A stretch of 64,000 nt of DNA from contig NZ_CP010681.1 in NCBI RefSeq assembly GCF_002407245.1, positions 558,001-622,000 of the forward strand, read 5' to 3'. Position 1 is the stretch's first letter, and every line of letters starts with the position of its first letter. The DNA is from Phaeobacter piscinae (GTDB lineage Bacteria > Pseudomonadota > Alphaproteobacteria > Rhodobacterales > Rhodobacteraceae). The notes below the pieces were generated by a model. That model saw only the letters and a list, made by a program, of their open reading frames with translations, had not been told where the DNA came from and searched no databases. Both the position numbers and the translations under genes were made by a program. Shown one piece after another: positions 17,610 through 26,790 of the stretch.

Positions 17610-18188
17610 ATGCCAGTGATGCGCGAAACCGAGTTTCAGGGAGAGGTGACCTGGATCGGCTATGTTCCGGCGGCCACCGGGGGGCTGCGATCAGAGCAGC
17701 AGGATCAGTTGACGCTGAGCTTTGACGGGATCGCGGGGGAGCGCCACGAGGGCGCCTTGCGGGCGTCCTGTGTGCGGGTGCGCAACCTGCATCCCGAGGG
17801 CACGGAAATCCGCAATCTGCGCCAGATCAGCATCCTTTCGGAGGAAGAACTGGCGCTGATCGCTGCGGATATGGGGATGGAGCGGATCGACCCGGTTCAC
17901 CTTGGGGCGACACTGGTGCTGCGCGGTATTCCCGACCTCAGCCATCTGCCGCCCTCCAGCCGCTTGCAAGGGCCAGACGGGGTGACGCTGACGGTGGATA
18001 TCGAAAACCGGCCCTGCATTTTCCCGGCCAAGGAGATCGAGAAGGATCACGCAGGCTTTGGTCCGAAGTTCAAACCGGCGGCCACCGGGCGGCGTGGGGT
18101 GATGGCCTGGGTGGAGCGGCCCGGCGTGCTGAAAGCGGGCGAACCCCTGCGCCTGTTTGTGCCGGATCAACCAGCCTGGGCGCCCTGA
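17610..18188 (+). CDS. MOSC domain-containing protein
   Basis: A 192-residue protein matching the stand-alone MOSC fold, related to the C-terminal domain of molybdenum cofactor sulfurases and to YiiM-type proteins that bind molybdenum cofactor or sulfur carriers. Visible MOSC elements are the EIRNLRQISILSEEELALI stretch, IDPVHLGATLVLRGI, LPPSSRL and IENRPC, whose Cys is the candidate sulfur-binding residue. The ATG at 17610 has GGAG just before it. No cofactor genes are nearby, so the substrate cannot be named. Confidence 0.8.
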   Translation: MPVMRETEFQGEVTWIGYVPAATGGLRSEQQDQLTLSFDGIAGERHEGALRASCVRVRNLHPEGTEIRNLRQISILSEEELALIAADMGMERIDPVHLGATLVLRGIPDLSHLPPSSRLQGPDGVTLTVDIENRPCIFPAKEIEKDHAGFGPKFKPAATGRRGVMAWVERPGVLKAGEPLRLFVPDQPAWAP

Positions 18189-18232
18189 AACTTGACTGAG
18201 ACTCGCTTGAAGTCCGGCTGAGGCACACCTGA

Positions 18233-18253
18233 GGCCCGGCTTTGAGTCGGGCC
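18233..18253 (+). terminator. Possible terminator stem after the MOSC gene
   Basis: GGCCCG (18233-18238) pairs with CGGGCC (18248-18253) around a 9-base loop, about 45 bases after the stop. No T-run follows, so termination here is uncertain. Confidence 0.35.
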
Positions 18254-18455
18254 AATCTCCCCCTCGCGGTTGCGTATAGGCGTCGGCCTGACACAATTGG
18301 CAATCTTTGGCTGCCCTAGGGTGAGTGAACGCCGTTTCAATGCCTGATCATGTCGGAAATCACGCGCATCGAATGTCGCAGAAGGGCTAAGTCTTGCGGG
18401 AAACCGGCACGGCTGTGCCTGTACATTCGCGACCTCACAATTCAGGAACCCGGCC

Positions 18456-20132
18456 ATGAGCTACAAGAGTGACATCGAAATCGCCCGCGAGGCGCAGAAG
18501 CGTCCGATCCAGGAAATCGGTGAAAAGATCGGCATCTCCAGCGACGATCTGCTGCCCTATGGCCACGACAAGGCGAAGGTGAGCCAGGACTTCATCAACT
18601 CGGTGCAGTCGAAAGAAGACGGCAAGCTGATTCTGGTGACCGCGATCAACCCGACCCCTGCGGGTGAAGGTAAGACCACCACCACCGTGGGTCTGGGTGA
18701 CGGTCTGAACCGCATCGGCAAAAACGCGATGATCTGTATCCGCGAAGCGAGCCTCGGCCCGAACTTCGGCATGAAGGGTGGCGCCGCAGGTGGTGGTTAC
18801 GCGCAAGTGGTGCCGATGGAGGAAATGAACCTCCACTTCACCGGTGACTTCCACGCGATCACCTCTGCCCACTCGCTGCTGTCGGCGATGATCGACAACC
18901 ACATCTACTGGGGCAATGAGTGCGAAATCGACATCCGTCGCGTTGCATGGCGTCGTGTGGTCGACATGAACGACCGCGCCCTGCGTCAGATCACGGCGTC
19001 CCTGGGTGGCGTGTCCAACGGTTTCCCGCGTGAAACCGGTTTTGACATCACCGTGGCGTCGGAAGTGATGGCGATCCTCTGCCTCGCCAACGACCTGAAG
19101 GATCTGGAAAAGCGTCTGGGCGACATCATCGTGGCCTATCGCCGCGACAAGACCCCGGTTTACTGCCGCGACATCAAGGCCGAAGGCGCAATGACCGTGC
19201 TGCTGAAAGACGCGATGCAGCCGAACCTGGTGCAGACCCTAGAAAACAACCCGGCGTTTGTCCACGGTGGCCCGTTTGCGAACATCGCACACGGCTGTAA
19301 CTCCGTCATCGCAACCAAGACCGCGCTGAAAGTGGCTGACTATGTTGTCACCGAAGCAGGCTTTGGTGCGGACCTCGGTGCCGAGAAGTTCATGAACATC
19401 AAATGCCGCAAGGCGGGCATTGCGCCGTCCGCAGTGGTGCTGGTTGCCACCGTGCGCGCGATGAAGATGAACGGCGGCGTGGCCAAGGCGGATCTGGGCG
19501 CTGAGAACGTCGATGCAGTCAACTCCGGCTGTGCCAACCTTGGCCGTCACATCGAGAACGTCAAATCCTTTGGCGTGCCGGTTGTGGTTGCGATCAACCA
19601 TTTTGTCACCGACACCGATGCCGAAGTGGACGCGGTCAAAGCCTATTGCGCCACCCACGGTGTCGAAGCGGTTCTGTCGCGCCACTGGGAGCTGGGCTCC
19701 GAGGGCTCCGCACCGCTGGCTGAGAAAGTTGTCGAAATCGTCGATGCCGCTTCTGCGAACTTCTCGCCGATCTACCCCGATGAGATGCCGCTCTTTGAGA
19801 AGATCGAAACCATCGCCAAGCGCATCTACCGCGCCGACGAGGTTCTGGCCGACAAGAAGATCCGCAACCAGCTGAAAGAATGGGAAGATGCGGGTTATGG
19901 CACCCTGCCGGTCTGCATGGCGAAAACCCAGTATTCCTTCTCCACCGATCCGAACCTGCGCGGCGCGCCCACCGGCCATTCGGTCCCGGTTCGCGAAGTA
20001 CGCCTGTCGGCGGGGGCTGGTTTCATCGTGGTTGTCTGCGGTGAGATCATGACCATGCCGGGTCTGCCGCGCAAACCCGCGTCGGAATCGATCCGCCTGA
20101 ATGACGCAGGCCAGATCGAAGGCTTGTTCTAA
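18456..20132 (+). CDS. fhs: Formate-tetrahydrofolate ligase
   Basis: ATP-dependent enzyme joining formate to tetrahydrofolate to give 10-formyl-THF, the entry point of the cytoplasmic one-carbon pathway. The 558 residues match the family. The P-loop TPAGEGKT is at 67-74; [18 protein letters not shown] and the later [14 protein letters not shown] are family signatures. Codon use is strongly biased towards a C-ending set compared with its neighbours, as expected for a highly expressed gene. A 267-base leader precedes it. With folD downstream, it forms the formate-methylene-THF branch used in roseobacters for methyl-group oxidation. Confidence 0.96.
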   Translation: MSYKSDIEIAREAQKRPIQEIGEKIGISSDDLLPYGHDKAKVSQDFINSVQSKEDGKLILVTAINPTPAGEGKTTTTVGLGDGLNRIGKNAMICIREASLGPNFGMKGGAAGGGYAQVVPMEEMNLHFTGDFHAITSAHSLLSAMIDNHIYWGNECEIDIRRVAWRRVVDMNDRALRQITASLGGVSNGFPRETGFDITVASEVMAILCLANDLKDLEKRLGDIIVAYRRDKTPVYCRDIKAEGAMTVLLKDAMQPNLVQTLENNPAFVHGGPFANIAHGCNSVIATKTALKVADYVVTEAGFGADLGAEKFMNIKCRKAGIAPSAVVLVATVRAMKMNGGVAKADLGAENVDAVNSGCANLGRHIENVKSFGVPVVVAINHFVTDTDAEVDAVKAYCATHGVEAVLSRHWELGSEGSAPLAEKVVEIVDAASANFSPIYPDEMPLFEKIETIAKRIYRADEVLADKKIRNQLKEWEDAGYGTLPVCMAKTQYSFSTDPNLRGAPTGHSVPVREVRLSAGAGFIVVVCGEIMTMPGLPRKPASESIRLNDAGQIEGLF

Positions 20133-20150
20133 GGCCTGAAATAGGCAATC

Positions 20151-20179
20151 TGCGGCCCGGGGAGCCTCCCCGGGCCGCA
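20151..20179 (+). repeat. Perfect GC-rich hairpin next to a ribosome binding site
   Basis: TGCGGCCCGGGGA pairs with TCCCCGGGCCGCA around a GCC loop: 13 bp without mismatch. It starts 18 bases after the fhs stop, and its 3' arm is followed at once by GGAG, the ribosome binding site of the chorismate mutase gene. No T-run. It may block 3'-5' decay of the fhs message or limit ribosome access to the next gene. Confidence 0.6.
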
Positions 20180-20192
20180 GGAGTTTGAAGCG

Positions 20193-20498
20193 ATGACTGA
20201 ACGACACCCGCCGCAGGACTGTGCCGATATGGCCATGCTGCGGCAGCAGATCGACCGGCTGGATCGTGACTTGATCGCGCGTCTGGCAGAGCGGGCCAGC
20301 TATATCGACCGCGCGATCGAGCTGAAGACGGAAAACGGCTGGCCAGCGCGTATTCCGGCCCGTGTCGAAGAGGTGGTCATGAATGCCCGGACCACGGCAG
20401 AGGCCACGGGGCTCGACCCGGATCTGATCGAAGCACTGTGGCGGCAGCTGGTGGACTGGTCGATTGCCCGTGAGGCACGGGTGATCCGCGAGGAGTAA
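20193..20498 (+). CDS. AroQ-type chorismate mutase
   Basis: A 101-residue all-helical chorismate mutase, the enzyme converting chorismate to prephenate for phenylalanine and tyrosine. The signature [20 protein letters not shown] (Arg in the first helix, acidic IDRLD) is followed by a middle segment with [10 protein letters not shown], equivalent to the substrate-binding Lys/Arg region, and by [18 protein letters not shown] in the last helix. An isochorismate-pyruvate lyase (PchB-like) activity cannot be excluded from sequence alone. It lies between fhs and folD, with the next start 40 bases on. Confidence 0.82.
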   Translation: MTERHPPQDCADMAMLRQQIDRLDRDLIARLAERASYIDRAIELKTENGWPARIPARVEEVVMNARTTAEATGLDPDLIEALWRQLVDWSIAREARVIREE

Positions 20499-20538
20499 CG
20501 CGCAGCCGCATGTGGCGCGCAGCAAGAGGACAGAAGCA

Positions 20539-21441
20539 ATGGCAGCGAATATCATCGACGGGAAGGCCTTTGCCGCCACCGTACGGGAGAAAGTGGCAGG
20601 CCACGTGGCCCGGCTGAAGGAAGAGCATGACATCACCCCTGGTCTGGCGGTGGTTCTGGTGGGGGAAGATCCCGCAAGCCAAGTCTATGTGCGCTCCAAG
20701 GGCAAACAGACCGTTGAAACGGGCATGAACTCCTTTGAGCATAAGCTGGATGCCGATACGTCTGAGGCAGATCTGCTGGCGGTGGTCGATCAGCTGAACA
20801 AGGACCCGGCTGTGCATGGTATTCTGGTGCAGCTGCCGCTGCCCGGCCATCTGAACGAAGATCTGATCATCAACTCCATCGCGCCTGAGAAAGACGTGGA
20901 CGGGTTCCACATCTCCAATGTGGGCCTGTTGGGCACCGGTCAGAAGTCGATGGTGCCCTGCACGCCGCTGGGCTGCCTGATGATGCTGCGCGACTATCAC
21001 GGCTCGCTGTCGGGCATGGACGCGGTTGTGATTGGCCGGTCGAACATCGTTGGTAAGCCGATGGCGCAGCTGCTCTTGGGCGACAGCTGCACCGTGACCA
21101 TCGCGCATTCCCGCACCAAGGATCTGCCGGATGTTGTCCGCCGCGCCGATATCGTGGTTGCTGCCGTTGGCCGCCCGGAAATGGTACCCGGTGACTGGAT
21201 CAAGGAAGGCGCCACCGTGATCGACGTGGGCATCAACCGGATCGACGCCCCGGAAAAAGGCGAAGGTAAGACCCGTCTGGTGGGCGATGTGGACTACGCC
21301 AGCTGCGCCGAGCGCGCAGGCGCGATCACCCCGGTGCCGGGCGGCGTTGGTCCGATGACCATTGCCTGCCTTCTGGCCAACACCGTGACCGCCTGCTGCC
21401 GCGCCAATGGGCTGGCAGAGCCGGAAGGGCTGACGGCTTAA
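20539..21441 (+). CDS. folD: Methylenetetrahydrofolate dehydrogenase / cyclohydrolase FolD
   Basis: Bifunctional enzyme interconverting methylene-, methenyl- and 10-formyl-THF with NADP. The 300 residues hold [11 protein letters not shown] (the catalytic Lys of the YxxxK motif), [19 protein letters not shown], the Rossmann segment [17 protein letters not shown], and [18 protein letters not shown] near the C-terminus. Start at 20539 ([11 protein letters not shown]) follows AGAAGC; upstream codons are not family-like. It completes a route with fhs from formate to methylene-THF. Confidence 0.96.
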   Translation: MAANIIDGKAFAATVREKVAGHVARLKEEHDITPGLAVVLVGEDPASQVYVRSKGKQTVETGMNSFEHKLDADTSEADLLAVVDQLNKDPAVHGILVQLPLPGHLNEDLIINSIAPEKDVDGFHISNVGLLGTGQKSMVPCTPLGCLMMLRDYHGSLSGMDAVVIGRSNIVGKPMAQLLLGDSCTVTIAHSRTKDLPDVVRRADIVVAAVGRPEMVPGDWIKEGATVIDVGINRIDAPEKGEGKTRLVGDVDYASCAERAGAITPVPGGVGPMTIACLLANTVTACCRANGLAEPEGLTA

Positions 21442-21524
21442 ATCCCGCGTAAAACCACGACGATAACGTTTGATACTCCCGTCGAGTGCCCCCCTTTCAG
21501 CGGCAAAGCCGCCTGCCGGGCATT

Positions 21525-21558
21525 GGGCGGGAGTGTTTTTTGGAAAGGTGACAGGCGG
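21525..21558 (+). repeat. Interspersed intergenic repeat, copy 2
   Basis: GGGCGGGAGTGTTTTTTGG followed by AAAGGTGACAGGCGGG. It matches copy 3 at 60015 closely and copy 1 at 7672 loosely. It lies between the convergent folD and thioesterase genes. Upstream, CGGC-AAA-GCCG makes a small hairpin (21501-21511), so the region may also act as a terminator. Confidence 0.5.
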
Positions 21559-21572
21559 GAACCGCCCGCGGA

Positions 21573-21986
21573 TCAGCCCGCAGCGACCGGCACCATTGTG
21601 CCCTGCAGAAGGGCGATCAGTTTTTCCTCATCGCCGGTTATGGCATGGACCTCGGCGGTGACAATCACCAGACGGCGGCCGGGTTTGATCACCTTGCCCG
21701 TGGCGCGCAGCATGTCACCTGCGCCCGGTGCCAGAAGGTTGATCTTCATCTCGGCGGTCATCACTTCGCTGTCTTCGGGCATCAGGGTGAGGGCGGCATA
21801 ACCTGCGGCGCTGTCCCCAGTGGCAAAGCTGAGGGCGGCATGGGCGACGCCGTGCTGCTGGCGACTGCCCGGCAGGATCGGCGCGGTGAGGGTGACGGTG
21901 CCTTCGCCGACCTCTGCGATTTCCGCGCCCAGCGTCTGCATCATGGTCTGTTTGGCAAAACTGTCGCGGATGCGCTGTTTGATCAT
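21573..21986 (-). CDS. PaaI family hotdog thioesterase
   Basis: A 137-residue hotdog-fold protein of the PaaI/YdiI group that hydrolyses acyl- or aryl-CoA. The core shows PGSRQQHGVAHAALSFATGD, where HG and the following helix match the family's active-site region (the usual HGG is HGV here, and the catalytic Asp/Glu would be in the TGDSAAG segment). EVMTAEMKINLLAPG forms the next strand. ATG at 21986 has AAAGGGA upstream. It stands alone, convergent with folD. Confidence 0.83.
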   Translation of the reverse strand: MIKQRIRDSFAKQTMMQTLGAEIAEVGEGTVTLTAPILPGSRQQHGVAHAALSFATGDSAAGYAALTLMPEDSEVMTAEMKINLLAPGAGDMLRATGKVIKPGRRLVIVTAEVHAITGDEEKLIALLQGTMVPVAAG

Positions 21987-22071
21987 GGCGGTCCCTTTCA
22001 CATGTGCAGCCAGCATAGACCACGCGTATTGGGTTGGGGATGTGACGCTACGCGCAGATCTAGGAAAAGGG

Positions 22072-22746
22072 TCAGCGCGGCATCGGGCACGGCAGGGCGC
22101 GTGGCCCGGTGAGGATCGCGAGGGCGCGCGGTGACATCAGATCCCGCAGCGCGCTATGGGTGGTGCAAAGGCCGCCGGTATAGGTGCCGAAGGCGGGCAG
22201 GATCAGCCGCTGGTGATCGGCCAGAAACGCCGGTCGGGCGCTGCCGCGCAGGCGGGCCTTCGGGTGGTAGTGGCCGGAGAGTTCGGCGGCGATCCCGGTA
22301 TCGGGCTGGCTGGTAAATGCCGGGTCGGCGATATGGCGAAACAGCAGCGGATCAAGGGTCAGGCTGTCCAGCGCGGCCCCTGCCAGCCCGGTCGGGGCGG
22401 GATCATGATTGCCGGTGATCCAGACCCAGCGGGTGGCGGCAATCAGCTGTTCAAGGTGCGTGCGATCCGTCGGCGACAGCACGGCAGCGGCGGCATCATC
22501 GTCAAAACTGTCGCCCAGACAGACGACCATCTCCGGCTGCGTCTGCTCGATCACCGCTGCAAGGCGGTCCAGCGTATCGCGGGTCTCATAGGGGGGCAGG
22601 GCGGTGCCACCGCGCCTGAGCTGGCGTTCGGATTTCCCCAGGTGCAGATCGGCGACGCAAAGCAGACCGCGCGCCTGCCACCAGAGCGCGCCGGATCCGA
22701 GTGCTGTCAGGCGCTCGCCTGCGAGGGAGAAATCATAGCCGGTCAT
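22072..22746 (-). CDS. pdeM: Ligase-associated DNA damage response endonuclease PdeM
   Basis: Calcineurin-like metallophosphoesterase of 224 residues. The metal-ligand motifs are visible in order: VADLHLGK (DxH), CLGDSFDDD (GDxxD), ITGNHDP (GNHD) and ELSGHYHPKA (GHxH). PdeM belongs to a four-gene bacterial repair set with an Lhr-like helicase, a beta-lactamase-fold exonuclease and an ATP-dependent ligase. ATG at 22746 is chosen because the fold begins there (YDFSLAGERL); a TTG at 22782 would add 12 residues. It lies just downstream of the helicase gene on the same strand. Confidence 0.88.
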   Translation of the reverse strand: MTGYDFSLAGERLTALGSGALWWQARGLLCVADLHLGKSERQLRRGGTALPPYETRDTLDRLAAVIEQTQPEMVVCLGDSFDDDAAAAVLSPTDRTHLEQLIAATRWVWITGNHDPAPTGLAGAALDSLTLDPLLFRHIADPAFTSQPDTGIAAELSGHYHPKARLRGSARPAFLADHQRLILPAFGTYTGGLCTTHSALRDLMSPRALAILTGPRALPCPMPR

Positions 22747-22798
22747 TAGGCGTCTGATCGCTGGTTTTGCGGGCGGGTGCAAGTCCCGCCTGCCGCTG

Positions 22799-25234
22799 TC
22801 AGAGGCCTGGTTCCTGCGGCGGCGTCAGCTCGGCCAGCCCGGCACTCCGCATCAGCTCCTCGGTCTCGCGCTGCAGTAGTTTTTCCTGTGCCGCGCCTTT
22901 TACCGGGACTTTGCCGACCTCAAGCAACAGGGGGGCTGCGAGGGGGGAGATCCGCGACAGGCGGTTGAGGGTGATACGGCCCTTGGTGCGCGCCAGCATC
23001 TCCTCAATGCGGCCGAAGTCCACCAGACCGCCAAGCGCCTCCTGCCGTGTGATGTCCAGAAGCAGGTGATCGGGATCATATTTGCGCAGGGTGTCGTAGA
23101 GGATGTCGGAGGAAAATGTCGCCTGACGGCCGTTTTTGCGCTGGCCGGGGGTGTTGCGTTCGATGAGGCCTGCGATATTGGCCACCGCGCGAAAGCTGCG
23201 TTTCATCACCGCGTTGTCCGCCAGCCAGCCATCGAGACCGGCGCGCAGTTTGTCCGGGTCGAACAGCGGGGCGGGGTCGTCAACCGGGCTGAGACCCCAG
23301 ATCAGCGTGGCATAATCCGTGGCGACAAAGCCCAGCGGATCAAGCGACAGCTCTTCCATGCGCTTGGTCAGCAACAGACCGAGGGTCTGCATCGCGTTGC
23401 GCCCGGCAAAGCCATAGACGCAGAGATATTCGCGGCCCCGGAAGGGAAAACTCTCCAGCAGCAGCTGGCCCCGGCGCGGCATCTCAGAGACCTGACGCTG
23501 CAACGCCAGCCAGTCGGCGGTATGGGACGGCAGATCCGGCCAGCTGTCGCGTTGCAGGATATCCAGAATGCGGGTGCTGAGCTGGGTTGAGGTGGCAAAT
23601 TTGGTGCCGGAGAAGACAGCGACCTTGGGCGTCTTGCTGGCGTTGCGGCTGACCTCAACCGTCATTTCGCGCAACCCCTCATAGCGCACAACCTGTCCGC
23701 CAATGAGAAAGGTATCTCCGGGGGTGAGGGTCGCGGCAAAGGCTTCTTCAATCTCCCCCAGAGGTTTGCCGCCACGGCTGCGTTTGAGCCTGACCTTCAG
23801 GAGGTCCGCGTCCTGAATGGTGCCGATATTCATGCGGATGCGACGGGCGGCGCGGGGGTCCCGCAGCTGCCACAGCCCGTCGGGGCGCTGCAGCAGCCGC
23901 TGCCATTGGTCATAGACCCGAAGCGCGTAGCCGCCGGTGGCGCAGAAGTCGAGGCAGGCGTCAAACTCTGCGCGGGTGAGGCTGGCATAGGCGCCAGCGC
24001 CGGTGACCTCAGCAAACAGATCATCGGCAGCAAAGGGACCGGCGCAGGCGCGGATCAGGATGTGTTGGCAGAGGACGTCGCGGGGGCCGGGATGGCGTGG
24101 CGTGCCGTCCAGCGTGCCAGCCTCAACCGCCTCAAGGGCGGCACGGCATTCCACCACCTCAAACCGGTTGGCGGGCACCAGTAGCGCCTTGGACGGCGCG
24201 TTGTAGCGGTGGTTGGCGCGGCCGATGCGCTGCACCAGTCGCTTGACGTTTTTGGGCGCGCCGATCTGGATCACCAGATCCACGTCGCCCCAGTCGATGC
24301 CCAGATCAAGCGAGCCGGTGCAGACCACGGCGCGCAGCTCTCCCCGGACCATCGCCGCCTCCACCCGGTCGCGTTGCACCCGATCAAGCGAACCGTGGTG
24401 GATACCAATCGGCAGGCCGTCGTCATTGGCGAGCCAGAGGTTGCGAAAGAAGATCTCGGCCTGGGCGCGGGTGTTGTGGAAGATGAGCGTGGTCTTATGG
24501 GCCTTGATCTGCTCCAGCACGGCGGGGATGGCATGGGCAGCACCGCCACCGGCCCAGGGTGGGGCCGCGTCTGTGTGCAGCATCCGGATGTCGGGGGCGG
24601 GGCCGGGATCGGCCAGCACGATATCACAGGGGTCGGGATGGCGCGCGAGGTACTGCGCGATGGCGGCGGGATCATCGACGGTGGCGGAAAGGCCGACCCG
24701 GCGCATGTCGGGGCAGATCGCTTGCAGCCGGGTCAGGGCGAGCATCAGCTGGTCACCGCGTTTGCTGTCGGCGAGGGCGTGGATTTCATCCAGCACCACC
24801 CGTTTCAGCCCGGCAAACATGCGCGGCGCGTCCTCGTAAGAGGTGAGCAGGGCGAGGCTTTCCGGTGTGGTGAGCAGGATATGGGGGGGATCGGCGCGCT
24901 GGCTGCGCTTGCGGCTGGCGGGCGTGTCACCCGTGCGATCATCAATGCGGATGGGCAGGCCGATGTCGTCAACCGGGGTGCGCAGGTTGCGTTTGATATC
25001 TGCCGCCAGCGCCTTCAGCGGTGAGACATAGAGCGTGTGGAGCCCCTGATGGTCGCCGGTTGCCAGATCAGCCAGCGTCGGCAGGAAGCCGGCCATCGTC
25101 TTGCCGCCGCCGGTGGGGGCAATCAGCAGGGTGGCCGGATCCTCGGCACGGTCCAGCATCTCCTGCTGATGGGGATGAATGGTCCAGCCACGGGTGCTGA
25201 ACCAATCTGTGACAACATCGGGAAGCCTGCTCAT
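22799..25234 (-). CDS. Ligase-associated DNA damage response DEXH box helicase (Lhr-like)
   Basis: Superfamily 2 helicase of 811 residues. Motif I is PTGGGKT at 40-46, motif II LDEIHAL, motif III VGLSATV, and the second RecA domain has SLDLGIDWGDVDLVIQIG and QRIGRANHR (motif VI). The C-terminal half is the winged-helix and DUF4326-like extension of the short Lhr group (FRGREYLCVYGFAGRNA). These enzymes are 3'-5' DNA helicases working with PdeM, an exonuclease and a ligase; only PdeM is adjacent here. The gap to the pdeM start is about 50 bases, so the pair is probably one operon. Confidence 0.9.
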   Translation of the reverse strand: MSRLPDVVTDWFSTRGWTIHPHQQEMLDRAEDPATLLIAPTGGGKTMAGFLPTLADLATGDHQGLHTLYVSPLKALAADIKRNLRTPVDDIGLPIRIDDRTGDTPASRKRSQRADPPHILLTTPESLALLTSYEDAPRMFAGLKRVVLDEIHALADSKRGDQLMLALTRLQAICPDMRRVGLSATVDDPAAIAQYLARHPDPCDIVLADPGPAPDIRMLHTDAAPPWAGGGAAHAIPAVLEQIKAHKTTLIFHNTRAQAEIFFRNLWLANDDGLPIGIHHGSLDRVQRDRVEAAMVRGELRAVVCTGSLDLGIDWGDVDLVIQIGAPKNVKRLVQRIGRANHRYNAPSKALLVPANRFEVVECRAALEAVEAGTLDGTPRHPGPRDVLCQHILIRACAGPFAADDLFAEVTGAGAYASLTRAEFDACLDFCATGGYALRVYDQWQRLLQRPDGLWQLRDPRAARRIRMNIGTIQDADLLKVRLKRSRGGKPLGEIEEAFAATLTPGDTFLIGGQVVRYEGLREMTVEVSRNASKTPKVAVFSGTKFATSTQLSTRILDILQRDSWPDLPSHTADWLALQRQVSEMPRRGQLLLESFPFRGREYLCVYGFAGRNAMQTLGLLLTKRMEELSLDPLGFVATDYATLIWGLSPVDDPAPLFDPDKLRAGLDGWLADNAVMKRSFRAVANIAGLIERNTPGQRKNGRQATFSSDILYDTLRKYDPDHLLLDITRQEALGGLVDFGRIEEMLARTKGRITLNRLSRISPLAAPLLLEVGKVPVKGAAQEKLLQRETEELMRSAGLAELTPPQEPGL

Positions 25235-25279
25235 CCGACTTATGTAGGCGCGTCGGCAGAACTTTTCTAAACCTTCTGG

Positions 25280-25303
25280 CCAAAGTTTTTCAAAAAACTT
25301 TGG
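25280..25303 (-). terminator. Stem-loop ending the tad gene block
   Basis: CCAAAGTTTTT pairs with AAAAACTTTGG around a CA loop, an 11-bp perfect stem seven bases after the stop of the AAA+ ATPase gene. The A/T tracts lie within the stem, a form common in Rhodobacteraceae terminators. Confidence 0.6.
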
Positions 25304-25309
25304 GGTGGC

Positions 25310-26617
25310 TTATTTGACGATGTGTTCGTCCTTCACGAACATATTGGCCCAGGCGCGGTCGATGAGGTCGGGAGACATCTGATAGGGGATGCCTTCGAAA
25401 TCGCAGATCGCCTTCATCTGGTCGATCAGGAACACCGGTTGGTAGTTGGCGTAGATATTGTCGATGGTCGGGTATTTGTGCTTGAGCAGGTGGACCAGCG
25501 CGGCCTCATCCAGCGGGATGCCTTTTTTCTGCGCCACCATGGCAAAGATCTTGAGGAAGTTTTCCTGATCCGGGCCGTCGATTTTGATCTTGAAGAAGAT
25601 CCGGCGCAAGGCGGCCTGATCGAAGATCTCATTGGGGTGAAAGTTGGTGGAGAAGATCACCAGCGTGTCAAACGGCACCTCGAATTTTTCGCCTGATTGC
25701 AGGGAGAGGATATCGCGGCCCTCTTCCAGCGGCACGATCCAGCGGTTGACCAGCGCCTGCGGTGATTCCGCCTGTCGGCCAAGGTCATCGACGATGAAAA
25801 TGCCGCCGGTGGATTTCAGCTGCAGCGGAGCCTGATAGGTGCGCGCAGTGGGGTTGTAGACCAGATCCAGCATCGACAGGGACAGCTCACCCCCGGTAAC
25901 AACCGTGGGGCGTTCACACATCACATAGCGGCTGTCAAAGCGGCGCGCGCGGCGCAGGCTGTTGGGGTCATCCTCCGGCAGGGGGACGGCGGTGTGTACG
26001 ATCGGGTCATAAACGGTGATCACCTGACCGGCGTATTCGATGGCGCGGGGCACATAGACATTGTCGCCAAGGGCATCGCGGATCCCGTTGGAGATGGAGG
26101 ATTTGCCATTGCCGGGAGGGCCATACATCAGGATGGAGCGGCCGGCGCTGACGGCGGGGCCAAGGTGGTCCAGCAGGCTGTCGGGCAGCACCAGATGGCC
26201 CATCGCCCCTAGAAGCTGCTGACGGGTGACCAGAATATTGCGGATCGACTGGCGTTTGACCTGCTCGCGGTAGATGTCCAGCGGCACCGGCATGGCGCCG
26301 TAGTATTCCGACTGGCTGAGGGCATCCAGCGCGCGGGCCTTGCCTGCCTCGGTCAGCTGATACCCCATTTCGTTGCCGGAGTTCGCATTCAGCGTGCCGG
26401 TGGCCTCCAGCAGTTTCTGTTCGCGGGCAATATCCACCAGTTCCTGTGTCACCGGGATTGGCAGGCAGATTGCGGCGGCGATTTCGCTGACGTTTTCGCA
26501 GGTCTTGCGGAAGATCGTCTTCAGCAGGATGTCCCGCATCATCACCATGGGGAGCTGCATCTGCTCCAGACCACGCGGGGAGGGGGGCGCCATGACGGCG
26601 GAGGTTTCCATATTCAT
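25310..26617 (-). CDS. AAA+ ATPase at the end of the tad locus
   Basis: A 435-residue cytoplasmic ATPase. Walker A GPPGNGKSS is at about 166-174, Walker B reads GGIFIVDDLGRQ, and the sensor segment is LVIFSTNFHP; RRIFFKIKI may hold the arginine finger. The first 140 residues look like a winged-helix region (YQLTEAGKARALDALSQS). This combination resembles MoxR-like or general ATPases of unknown role. It is the last gene of the pilus locus on the same strand, 173 bases after cpaA, so a part in pilus control is plausible but unproven. Start could be 26617 or 26611. Confidence 0.75.
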   Translation of the reverse strand: MNMETSAVMAPPSPRGLEQMQLPMVMMRDILLKTIFRKTCENVSEIAAAICLPIPVTQELVDIAREQKLLEATGTLNANSGNEMGYQLTEAGKARALDALSQSEYYGAMPVPLDIYREQVKRQSIRNILVTRQQLLGAMGHLVLPDSLLDHLGPAVSAGRSILMYGPPGNGKSSISNGIRDALGDNVYVPRAIEYAGQVITVYDPIVHTAVPLPEDDPNSLRRARRFDSRYVMCERPTVVTGGELSLSMLDLVYNPTARTYQAPLQLKSTGGIFIVDDLGRQAESPQALVNRWIVPLEEGRDILSLQSGEKFEVPFDTLVIFSTNFHPNEIFDQAALRRIFFKIKIDGPDQENFLKIFAMVAQKKGIPLDEAALVHLLKHKYPTIDNIYANYQPVFLIDQMKAICDFEGIPYQMSPDLIDRAWANMFVKDEHIVK

Positions 26618-26790
26618 GCTGCGGTCTGCCTGTTTCGGTTGCACAAGGGCACGCCGGATGGCGCGCGGGTGTTCCAGACAAGAGTTTATTCAGCACTGTG
26701 GCACAAGCGGGGCAAAGCTGGTGCATTTCCGCGAAGCGGCGGCAAGGATGCGGCGCATTTTAGGAAAGCTGCGGGGAGACCCGGAGGGGC

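Noticed and set aside
18189..18455. Riboswitch before fhs
   Set aside because: The 267-base leader is of suitable length, but I could not find conserved tetrahydrofolate, SAM or glycine riboswitch cores in it.
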